Shown here one piece after another: positions 11,101-21,500 of a DNA stretch of 64,000 nucleotides. The translations under genes and the position numbers were made by a program. This DNA comes from Halichondria panicea (taxonomy: Eukaryota; Porifera; Demospongiae; Suberitida; Halichondriidae): NCBI RefSeq assembly GCF_963675165.1, contig NC_087377.1, forward strand, positions 17,815,018-17,879,017, written 5' to 3'. The notes beneath the pieces were generated by a model. It was not told the DNA's origin, ran no database searches, and saw nothing but the letters and a program-made list of their open reading frames with translations. Numbering within the stretch: the first letter of the stretch is position 1; the number at the start of each line of letters is the position of its first letter.

Positions 11101-13533
11101 TAACTATACTTTCTATTAGTCCTTGCTTGGTAGCAAACTTGACAATTGTATCAGCTGTTTGAATATATATATACTGTTACTATAGTAACCCGTCCTCCCA
11201 CAGATCCTCCCGTGTACACTGTTGATAGTCGTATTGCCGTGGTTGAGGGGGACCTTGTTCGTATCAACCTGACCCTGGACGCTAACCCAGATCCCACATC
11301 TTTCACTTGGACCCGTGACGGTGTCCCCTTCACCCCACCCCCTGGGGGGTCTGTGGGGGTCAACTTCATTGACTTTGGGGGGCCTATTAATCGGACTGCT
11401 GGGGGTACCTACACCGTGCAGAGTACCAACGATGCAGGCACTGGAAACGCTACTTTTCAACTTGACATCTACTGTGAGAATAAATACAATAATCAACGCT
11501 ACGTACGTCCCTTTTGAGAGTACTAGAGGCGCTCTGTAACTAGAGTTATGATGGACGATTTTAAATTTTGATTTTGACACATCATCTGAATGGCATCTCT
11601 CTAAGCTTTCATAAAATCATAAAATTAACGTTTTTGGACCAACAGAAAACTAAAGTTATGGCCATTTAATGCTCTATGTAACGCTTAGATAAAAGAGTTG
11701 TGTATGTAAAATTCCCACATATTAAGCTGAACTTTGTTTCCATGACAATCTTGTAGATCCGCCTGTGATAACGGTCAACAATACGTTCACTGTATTGGAA
11801 GGGGAAGTGTTTGACCTCACGCTATTAGTGGACTCCCTACCAGTACTCACCGACGACAACGTCACCTGGTTCTTCAACAACCAAGTCATACCCGGAATGA
11901 TGGGCATTTCATTTGGGGCAGATTTTATCCGGATTGACATGGTAACTCGGCTGGACGGTGGGACCTATCGGGTGGAGGGTACCAACGTTGCAGGGACGGG
12001 AGAGGCATCCTTCAGTCTCCAAGTGGTTGGTAAGTAACTTATAGAGCACCTCCCTCTCCGAATGTCATTAATTTAGCTCTTACTTGGATAGGTCCATTAA
12101 TTGGGTGGTGGTTTGTCATAATAATATCAAAAATCCATCAGTTAATTAAAAACTTGTTTTCATACGTGCTATTATTATTGCAGTACCCATACCGACTACT
12201 GTGATCCCTACGGCAACATCCACTCCCACACTGATGTCAACTTCAGTTCCAGTTCTATCAACAACTTCCATGCCAAATCCCACTACCTCAGTTCCGCGCC
12301 CCACGGTCACACCTACGCCAGAGCCACCTGTCACGACCGTCACCGAGCCGCCACAAACCACCGGAGGTATGGGCGGAGACCCTCACTTCAATATACTCCT
12401 GCCCAACCACCAGCAGCTTTGTTTCTCCATACAAGGTGAACACGGCTACTCGTTCAACCTGATCAGCAACAAACTCATTCATATGAACGCTCGTTTCATT
12501 CCGGATCCAAAACGAGAAGAGGTGACTTGGATTGGATCTCTGGGCATCGTCGTAACGTCTAGTACGAAAATGAACGCAACCAGAATTCGTTTTGAAGCCG
12601 AAGACAAGATGATATACATTGGGGAGAAGCTATCTCTGCATGTTAAGAAGATTGATCGACTTACATTCACCAATGGGAAGTTGACGATTTCCGAGGCTCT
12701 TCGCGATAAGAAAGAGAAGCGTTTCCGTGTGCACGTTGAGTTGGTTGATATCGGGTTGTCATTCTGTGTGGATTTTGTGAAGGGGCACTTGGACATGACC
12801 TGGAATAAAGTGGGGAAGCAGCCGGCTAACTCGCACGGCATTATTGGTGAGTGGGTGGGTCCTGTTAACCTCTTTCACAAGGCCTCAGAAAGTGCGGCCT
12901 GGAATCGAGGCTAGGGTCCTGTGTATACGTAGCTATCTTTGATGTCCTATAAGGATTATCCAATTTCTAATCTAAAGGTTATAGCTCTTGAACCTATCAA
13001 ATAATATGTTTAAATTAGTGGTACGTTATTTTTGGGACTGTTTTCATGAAAATATTAGCTATTATAGCCTTGGTGCATGGTTGTATTGGGCTTGGCAATC
13101 ACTTTTAATGTATGATTGTATGTACTGTATTCATTACTTCATAGCAATTCATAAAAGCTAACTACAAAATGTTCCTATATATGATCTAGAGCTAACACTG
13201 CCCCGCCCCCTTATCCCCGCAGGTCAATTTTTCAGGCCTCACATCGAGATCGACGAGGCACGACGATTGTTGCTCCTCCCAACGCTGGAGCCGGTGGCGG
13301 TGATGAGGAAGCCTGTCTGGCACTTTATGGAGAGAGAGTCTCCGGATGAGAAGTTGTGTTGGGTGGCTATGAACCAAGGTTACCAGGGCAAGGGACTCCT
13401 CCAGGGGCACTACCTCGACTACCTAGTAGATGACGTTCTTACCCCTGATTTCAAGTTCAAGCTGCGCAAGCACAAGATGAGAAACTGTTGTAGATTTAGA
13501 GACTTGCAGAGAACACACGTTTTTAACTCATAG
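5115..13533 (+). CDS. Gene B: signal peptide, 3 Calx-beta, 7 Ig, ITIH C-terminal-like domain
   Basis: Complete 16-exon gene, 1370 aa: 5115-5193, 6036-6236, 6451-6681, 6823-6984, 7258-7461, 7874-8029, 8134-8370, 8656-8913, 9109-9381, 9677-9949, 10263-10532, 10739-10990, 11204-11473, 11757-12029, 12184-12846, 13223-13533. All introns are phase 1. Residues 1-26 are a hydrophobic signal peptide. Calx-beta-like units span about 27-170, 171-292 and 293-423. Each of the next seven exons is one Ig-like domain (424-1046); the first has a Cys pair, while most others lack the canonical cysteines but keep F(S/T/F)W and the GG-Y-x-V strand. A Thr/Pro linker (1047-1108) precedes an ITIH C-terminal-like domain with GDPH at 1111-1114 and SHGIIGQFF. 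No membrane helix, so probably secreted. Exons 1-7 match gene A in order and nearly in length (201 and 162 nt shared exactly). Likely an adhesion/aggregation protein; binding partners unknown. Confidence 0.83.
7055..7200. repeat. Hairpin element in gene B intron 4
   Basis: CGGAGTTTGCAGAATCTT near 7060 is mirrored by AAGATTCTGCAAACTCCG near 7180-7196, and GCGTTCCTTAT is mirrored inside by ATAAAAGGAACGC. The fold suggests a small inverted-repeat element. Non-coding. Confidence 0.55.
10080..11480 (+). repeat. Recent tandem duplication of an Ig exon plus flanking intron in gene B
   Basis: Exons 10263-10532 and 11204-11473 are almost identical in DNA; the middle copy 10739-10990 is more diverged and 18 bases shorter. 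The preceding intron ends are also shared (GTATCAGCTGTTTGAATA... then GTAACCCG(T/C)CCTCC). This shows duplication of whole exon-intron units of about 470 bp rather than retroposition. All three keep phase 1 and splice sites, so all appear usable. Confidence 0.85.
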
Positions 13534-14095
13534 TGTATGTAGAGCTTTATAGAATTTGTATATACCTATGTTTATATTGTACATGTAGAAAGATCAATAA
13601 TTATAGGTTTTGTATTAATTTTATGCAAACTGTGTTATCTTGTGCCATGCACGGTTGTGCGCATGTGCGAGAGCCAGCCACACCCACATGCTGGTGAGTT
13701 ATACATAGACGGGCGTCGCCGCCCTCCTCCAAACCAATCTACAGTTTTGACGCCTCTCAGTCAATCCAGCGTGTGCAAAATTCACACGTGGTAAAGTTAA
13801 GTGGATGTGATCAAAATACTGCAATCTGATTGGAGCCGGTGGAATTCCACCGGCAGAACAATTCCACCGGCAGAACAAAACAGTAGATAAGCTTGGGTCC
13901 CGTTCTCGAGGGCAGTGACACCCGTCTAAGCTATATTATAAGCACCATGGTGGTACCAACAGATCTTCTTTCCTTGACAAAGCAACCAGAGCAGAGCAAA
14001 GCTATTCAGTATTAAAAACTGGAGAGACTCTGAAAGTTCATCCTAGCTATATACAAGTGGAACAACAACTCACCAACATCCTCACAACGTGAACA
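13460..14095. repeat. Duplicated block: gene B 3' end plus a promoter/5' UTR unit (second copy at 17510-17835)
   Basis: The last codons and stop of gene B (CACAAGATGAGAAA..., 13474-13560) recur at 17518-17590. Sequence from about 13630 and then 13929-14095 (AAAACTGGAGAGACTCTGAA...CTCACCAACATCCTCAC) recurs at 17640-17835. The second copy ends at a clean GTGAGT donor. The first copy is interrupted by a MITE (13706-13928) and has GTGAAC at the same place. The second copy appears to be the working promoter and non-coding first exon of gene C. Confidence 0.75.
13706..13928. mobile_element. MITE with TAGACGGG ends and 9-bp flanks
   Basis: The left end TAGACGGGCGTC and right end GACACCCGTCTA are inverted. 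Flanks are AGTTATACA (13697-13705) and AGCTATATT (13929-13937), 9 bases each. The paralogous block at about 17698 reads AGCTATATAAGC without the element, i.e. an empty site. This makes the insertion boundaries unusually secure. Non-coding, 223 bp; Mutator-like on target-duplication length. Confidence 0.7.
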
Positions 14096-15317
14096 AGGCC
14101 TCATCTTCAGTGCGGCGTGGGATCGAGGCTAAAAGATTCCCTTCCTCCTACGTTTTTGACTTGTTGCAGTTCACCCATGTAGCGTGTGGGTTTAGCCTCG
14201 ATCCCAGGCCGAGTTTTCGCTTTTATAACGGTTAGGCGAACAACTGGGCCTGGTACTAGTTGTCTGCGCATGCGTCAAATTTTCATTGTATATTTGTGGT
14301 CGGCAAAAATATTTAATAAATCAATAATGGAAATTTGTACACAGAAAATGCACAGAGTGAATACACAAAAGATGCACATAGGGAGCTGCTTCACAAAGGC
14401 CTGGGGAGTTGCCAGTTGTGCTGCAGCACAATTACAGTGACCCAGGGCAACTTCAGGATGATTGAATGCCTTCAAATTACGTTTCAAAAAGATTTAGCAG
14501 GCTGCTGGACTTCTCTGATTCTAGGCCCCAACTCGTAACTCATTGCTTGAGAAAACGTAGATTCTCTTGATGTCTCTGAGCTACACAAGCAACGCTCAAA
14601 TGAGCAGGTCATACTCCAGTCCTGTGTCTGTGAGTATAGGACAATATTAAAAGAAACCAAAGACGGTTAAACCCTTACCTCAAACTGTCCAGTCTCGTCC
14701 GTTAGTATAGCCAAGAGGAGCACTGTTGGGATAGCTGGATATTAGCCATTGCTCCTGTACAGAGAAGTAGACATTTTAAATACGTGTAGATCTATACATA
14801 TTAAATTTCTCGGTTATAGTGTCATTGTCGACGAGCTGATGATGGCAGCACCAAGTTCTCTAGCTCACACTCTTCACTTGATCCATCATATTAATGATGA
14901 AACTATAGTCTACCTACATTCTTGCCAAACATGAACAAGACTTGATAGCATAGCCAGCCATAGGGCCCACACAAAAATATCTGACCTTAACAAGCTTGAC
15001 AAAGCTTTATACCTCTTCCCTTGTTGTTCAGTCTTCAGAATAAGCTTCAGAGAAGAGAGAAGCTTCAGCTAAGAGCCATTCCAATCGATTCCAATAATGA
15101 TAAAACGGGAACTGACTTCTAGTACACGATAGTACACGAATATAAATGTCACGAAAGTGAACGAGAATATCCATTCGTCAGAATCTGACGAACGATTGAC
15201 GCATGGGGCTGTAGGTGGGTGGCCGGGAAACTGGTCACTCACTTTCCTGTAGTCTTTCATTGTGATAGTCAACAGGTCTCCTGTAGTCTTTCATTAGATC
15301 ACAGCCCTTCCTGTAGT
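14096..15317. other. Non-genic stretch with repeat fragments
   Basis: Contains end fragments of the TAGCCTCGA element family (GGGATCGAGGCTA at 14120-14132 and TAGCCTCGATCCCAGG from 14191) and copies of a CCTGTAGTCTTTCATT repeat near 15245-15317. No convincing exon, signal peptide or conserved protein was seen here. Confidence 0.5.
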
Positions 15318-16578
15318 TAGCGATGTCAGACCGATTTTCATTTTTGCTATTTCTAACTCCTATGTATTACTATCTCTTTTGAACACTCTAGGCAAACCAG
15401 AAAAACTTTACTGCACTGGGTTTTGGTCAAGCGAATGCAGAGATACAGCGTTTTGAAGAACACTAGTCAGGGAAAAATTCGTACAAAATTTACCGCATTT
15501 TAATGTACTTGGGCGGGACTTATGAAATTTGTTGTTAATACCGGAAATGATCTTAAAGTTAGCATATCTGCTGAACCGCTTGGTCCATTCTCTTTTAAAA
15601 AAGTATGAAATGGACACTCAGGACTCGGGAGTTAACATTGTAACCATTTGATATCTATTATTAAGTTTATAATGTTTCTGTAATGTATATCTTTATGATG
15701 TCCCTATAATAGTATGATGTCTCCTGCTTCAGAGAGTTCTTTTGGATTTAAAGTAACCATGCTATCTTTTCAGTATATTGTATCATGTTTCAGAACTCTC
15801 ATCAATGTCCACCTTACGCTTGTATCTGTTTCTTGATGTTTATAAGCAACTTTTCTGTCAATTTCATTTGGTCTAAATAATTCGTTTTTAGTGTGATGTA
15901 GATTTAAGGCCATAGAACTATAAATCTATGATACAACTCTGTTGACAGCTTCTAATTAATACAGTAGATTACTCTTGTCTTTTTTGTGTGCAAATTGAAT
16001 CAGTTCTTGCAATTTAATAGTTTTGGTAGATTACATTGTTGTCCCTGGAATTCTCTCCAATCTTTCTTGTTTCTTTTCAACAGAGGCTTTCAGATTGCTT
16101 CAATAATTACTTTCAGTAACTTCTAGGAACTTCTAAGAAATAAATACAGCTATTGGTACACTTGGCTTGATTTTACTGCATTTCTATTCTCAGCTCCACC
16201 CATCTATCCATGCAATATGTGATTCCGCAAAAAATAAAAGCTTATTGTAGCAACTTTTTGCATAATCTGGAGAGAGTTAGAGATGAAAGACATGCTCACT
16301 TGTGTTTTTGTTCATTTTCATGTTTGGTTGCCAAAATGATGATCACCTTTGAGAAAAAATCACACACAAAACAAGCATCAAATGCTAAAATCATAAAAAA
16401 CTGTTATAAAAATCAAATTCTACGCTATTTTTTACCCTTGGGAACAGCTGTTGTTTGCTAGACTCTTCCAGGGCTTGCGGAAAGCCCTTCTTGTTCACTC
16501 ACTTTCTGGTCCCGTTTTTTACCATTGAATTACTGTACGAAAATACGCCCACGCACTACTTCCGGTCTGACATCTCTA
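15318..16578. mobile_element. Terminal-inverted-repeat element inserted in a tandem repeat
   Basis: The left end TAGCGATGTCAGACCG matches, in inverse, the right end CGGTCTGACATCTCTA. It sits inside the CCTGTAGTCTTTCATT repeat and is flanked by CTGTAGT on both sides, a likely 7-bp target duplication. The interior is AT-rich. A frame at 16210-16461 encodes 83 residues I do not recognise. Probably non-autonomous or a decayed DNA transposon; superfamily not assigned. Confidence 0.5.
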
Positions 16579-17035
16579 CTGTAGTCTTTCATTAGATCAC
16601 AGCCCTCCTGTAGTCTTTCATTGTGACAGTCAACAGCAGCCCTTCCTGTAGTCTTTCATTAGATCACAGCCCTCCTGTAGTCTTTCACTGTGATAGACAA
16701 CAGCCCCGGCTACAGTGGTAGTTTTTTTTTTTTATAAAGAAGTTTATGCCAATAATATAGGGCAAAGGTACACAGAAACTATATAGGGTTGTTGCAGTTC
16801 ACCCATGTAGCGTGTGGGTTATAAACCGGGGCTCCGGAGCTGTAATGGGTGGCCGGGAAACCGGCCATTACATGCCAGCTCACTTTCATGCTGCCTTTCA
16901 TTAGGTAACAGCCCTCCTGTAGTCTTTCATTAGACAACAGCCCTCCTGTAGTCTTTCATTATGATTAGACAACAGCCCTCCTGCTGCCTTTAATTACCTC
17001 CTGCATGCTTGTCTACAGCCCCGGCTACAGTGGTC
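16579..17035. repeat. Imperfect minisatellite with CTGTAGTCTTTCATTA core
   Basis: At least seven units of roughly 30-40 bases carrying CTGTAGTCTTTCATTA and AACAGCCCTC occur here, with further units at 15245-15317. Two GCCCCGGCTACAGTGGT segments (16702, 17018) bracket part of the array. No conserved spacers, so not a CRISPR. Confidence 0.65.
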
Positions 17036-17697
17036 GTTTTTTTATTTTTTTTATTTTTATCAACATGTACATGTATTGAATATTGTGAGTGACAGAGGCT
17101 GAGATGGATAAGGCAAGGTAATGGAAGCTACATGTATAATTATTCGGAGTTCAGACTGAGATGTTGGAGTCCGCAATGGTGAGATCCACGGAAGCAGTTA
17201 GATGGCCGTTGAAGGATGACTATCTGGCGCCTCTCAGACACATGATAGAAGATCTGAGTAGTGAGAACAAGAATGATATTCTACATCTTAGACAGCCAAT
17301 GGTGGTGCTGTATGGTTGCTTCCATTTGTCCGAGAGCATGCTGGCATGCAGGCGTTTGTAGAAGGCTGCAGCTGCTGGGCCAAGGCCATCTTGTGGTAGT
17401 GAAGACCATGCAGGGGGGTAAAAGAAGAGTGCTCCACTTCTCATATACGCTGGCAGTAGTTCCCTATACTGTCTTTCATTAGGCAGTAGCACATGGGTTA
17501 TTTTTTTAAATTCAAGCACAAGATGAGAAATTGTTGTAGATTTAGAGACTTGCAGAGAACACACGTTTTTAACTCATAGTGTATGGAGCTTAGAATTTGT
17601 GTTTATTGTGTACATGTACATTGTAGAAAGTTTTGTATGCTAACTGTCACAGTTGTGCGCATGCGCATGAGCCAGCCACCACCCACACGCATTGGTG

Positions 17698-17835
17698 AGC
17701 TATATAAGCACCACTTCCCCCTGAAGCCACAAACCAGAGCAGAGCAGACCTATTATTAAAAACTGGAGAGACTCTGAAAGTTCATCCTAGCTATATACAA
17801 GTGGAACAACAACTCACCAATATCCTCACAAAGTG
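17698..17835 (+). promoter_or_regulatory. Probable promoter and non-coding first exon of gene C
   Basis: AGCTATATAAGC (17698-17709) is a good TATA element. About 30-130 bases downstream lies a segment conserved with the 13.9-14.1 kb copy, ending at CACAAA|GTGAGT (17832/17833), a strong donor. The matching acceptor would be CACTATAG just before 18561, placing a short 5' UTR before ATG 18570. Transcription start and splicing are inferred. Confidence 0.5.
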
Positions 17836-18569
17836 AGTCAAGATAACTTTAGAACTCTACTGTTTTATATTGTTAATTATGCATGCAATATATTAATTGT
17901 TTGTGGTGTTGCATTGAGCTATGATGGTGACAGTCAACAGAGTGTTGTCTTATGTTATAGATTGTTACTGCATCTTGTTGTACTGTATCATGAATGTTAG
18001 TAAATGCTCTTGTACATACCTGCATGGCATTATTTAGTATGCTGATCATTATTCATTTATAGAAACACTCAATTATTAAAAAGATATACAGACAAAGTAA
18101 GTGCACTGAATAGTAGCTATGGTCGGGAATTGATTCATGAATCGCTGAGCGGTACATAAAATAATAGTCCAATTGCTGTAGTTTCGTAAAATTGCCATTT
18201 ATTATAAATACTACAATTTGGCTGCCTCTGTACTCCCGTGCATGTGTGACATGTTCATGTTGTCTTGCAATTTGTTTTATGTAGTCATTTACTACCTTTT
18301 GGTGACTGTTATCTGTTGTATCTGTTGTATCCATGTGCAGACATCGTACTATTGGAGGCTAGCCAGACAATTAATGTACTGGGCATTCTAATGTGATTAC
18401 CTTCCTGTACACAGTGAGAGCAGTAGTAGCCCTGGGGTCTGTTCTGGTTAGAGTCTTACTCACCACATCCCATAAAAATGACCTATAATTGAATAAAAAG
18501 GAGCCCGTACTCGTGCAGTGGTTGGGCTTGCAAGGTTTGAGCTGTTTTGCCACACTATAGGTAAAAGCA

Positions 18570-21500
18570 ATGGCGACTAGAAGCTGTGCCTCCTTGCAAT
18601 GGTGTCTCTCTGTTCTATGGCTGTCAGTACTTCTTCACAGCAGCACAGGTGGGTCCGATCATCGCGGCATTTTAAATATGTGCCTGCATGTGTGCATGTG
18701 TGTGCATGCATGTTCGTGTGTGTGTGCATGCGTGGCTTCGACTTGGAAATGTCATTGAGTGTGTATGTTTACAAAAGTCGATAACCTAATAGGTCAACAT
18801 TATATTGTTATTAACCTGTATACCCTCTGAACAGCTACACTGAAGCTTGTTGTTACCTATACCAGTTTATACCCCTTTTGCACACACTCATTGCTGCATG
18901 CTTATACCTAGTTTTACACCCCCTGCATGTATACAGCCCACTTATATATGTTGTTGCCTACTTGTTTTACACCCCCTGCATAGCCCACTCAGACTGTTGG
19001 GTATAATGATGTTTTATATCCCCTGTATAGCCACATTCAGTTTGGGGTTTGCTGAGGACGATGTCAGTGTAAAGGAAACAGACAAAATAGTGGAGATCAT
19101 TGTCGCCACTCAGGAGATGGCTAGCGAGTCTGTTACCATGGAGATTGTCCCCATAGATATCGAAAGATTCCGTCAGCTGGGAAAGGAAGTACTGTTTGAC
19201 CAAGAATCTGCCACTTCCGGTAAATTAAATAATTAATTACATATACATTATTATTGTGGTCATGTTACGTTGTACTGTAAGCCTACACATGCACTCCATA
19301 TAATTATATATATATCGTATTACTAGAATGTTTTGCGAACTTTCCAAGCATTTATCACTTTGAAAAAAACCTAAACTACTACTAGTAAATACACACGATC
19401 CTTGCCAGAACGCAATAGTTCGATTGTAAAAGGGTCAAATTTTCTGCTGATTTGGCTCATTTGCAAAGGTTTTCACCAGCAAATTATTCTACTTATACGG
19501 CGTATCTTTGTACTAGTGTTATACCCTCCTTGTAACTTTACATTAATAATTCTACTTGTTTGTACAGATGCAGACTTCAATGCAACAATACAAAGGATCA
19601 CAATTCGCCCAGGGCATCAAGGAGATGTGAAAGTTGAAGTAGAGATTTTTGACGATTCTATTTCAGAAACTGAAGAGATGTTTGCAATTCTCCTTCGAGT
19701 AGTGGAAGGAGGCGATGATGATGGTTCCAACGTTCAGTTGCTGAGGGATACGATGACTGTATTGATTAGGAGGGACAGCACTGATGGTACGTTATGGGGT
19801 GTGGTAGGGGACTAGAAGCACAGCATGGGGTGTAGTAGGGGACTAGAAGACACATGGGGTGTGGGAGACTATATAGACACGATGTGTGTAGTAGGGGACT
19901 ATAGCGATGTGTGTGGCGGGGGACTAAGACATATGGGGTATGGTGGGGGACTAGAAGCACACCGTGTGTTGGCACATGGGGTGTGGTAGGGGACTAGAAG
20001 CACATTGTGTGTGGCACATGGGGTGTGGTAGGGGACTATAGATCGACACATGGTGCGTGGTGGGACAGGGGAGTAATTACATTAGCTATACTGCATAATT
20101 AGTTAATTTACAATGGCCTTATCTCTAGCCCACACTGTGTTTGGCTTCTAATGGCTGTTAGAAAATGTTATCATTCAACCACCCTGAAGCCCCCCACCGT
20201 AACAAATGTCATCCATTCAACCCAAGAAGCCCCCACTATAATCCGTACTTCTCCAAGTATTGTGTATTGTGTGTGGTTAGACAGACTGGGTGGGTGGATG
20301 TAGCACCTAGCTGTTACGGTGATTCTATCCTTTTGCAGCCGAACGTACGGTGGTGAGCTTCAATATGGCTTCTCTGAGGATGTCCGAGGGAGTGGGTGTG
20401 GTCAACAGCACCGTATTTATAGAGTTAGAGGGGGCGGCTCAACCACCGCTGATGGTCGACCTGCAAATGACAACATTTGATGGAGCAAATCGTAAGCGTG
20501 CCTCATTACCGTATAAGCCGGTAGATGTTCGAGGGATAATTTTTCGGGAATTTCAACTAAGATGCATGTTCAACATACAAGCCTGCTAAAAAAAACTGCT
20601 TTTCTCGAAAATATTATGTGCGAAATTTACCAAACATTTATGCCCTGCTATAAGATACTTTTTGTTCACTATTCATTATTACATACAGGAGATGATATCA
20701 TTCTATTTTCCACTACAATCGTCATTCCACCGTCTGCCAGTCGCGTCTCGGTTCCATTTCAAATATCTGATGACCTCATCTACGAGGGTGATGAGAGGCT
20801 GCAGATTTCCCTTTCACGCCCCGCCAACTATTCGCAACTCTATCGCCTTGGTTACCCGAACACCCTATCTCTAACTATTCAAGACAACGACAGTAAGTGA
20901 TGATCTAGATATTCAGTAATCCTAAAAAATAAAGTTATTAAGTGGAGTTAAGTTAGGACCAGGGGGCATCCCCTACTATACTCTTCATGATCAGTGACTA
21001 CACATGTAAAATGTATATTATTATCGTTGGTGATTTAAAATGTTCATACAATTCAGGATAGTTACGTTTAACGTATTGCGGTCGAATAATTTTCGTAGTT
21101 TTAATTTTCGTATGATGCTGTACAATACGAAATGTACAAAAACAACCCGCTATATGGTAGTAGTTGTTCTGCTATAGCTCTGCTTAAGCTTACTACTATA
21201 TATATATAGAACCTTTGGTCCCTTTGTCAACAACACCACCATAATTACATTTGGAATGGATTTCATTGCTATAATTTTATTGCAGTTGCTCATATTGCCA
21301 TGGAGACAGCAAACAACGCTACTACTCTATTGGAAGGAGAGCGTATACAGGTTTGTGTCAGACTGTTAGAACCATCAGAACTGGCCAGCTTCATTGATCT
21401 AAAAATTGTGGAAGAAGCTCCAAGAGTGGTGTCCAGTAAGTGCAGGGCTTCTGTTGTATAGTGTATACTGCACTGATTTAATTATAAACTATTATTATGT

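Noticed and set aside
16579-17035. CRISPR-like repeat array
   Set aside because: Units are imperfect, directly adjacent without unique spacers of constant length, and the genome is eukaryotic; it is a minisatellite.
17161-17564. Short ORFs on both strands
   Set aside because: No recognisable domain, no matching splice sites, surrounded by repeats; probably chance frames.
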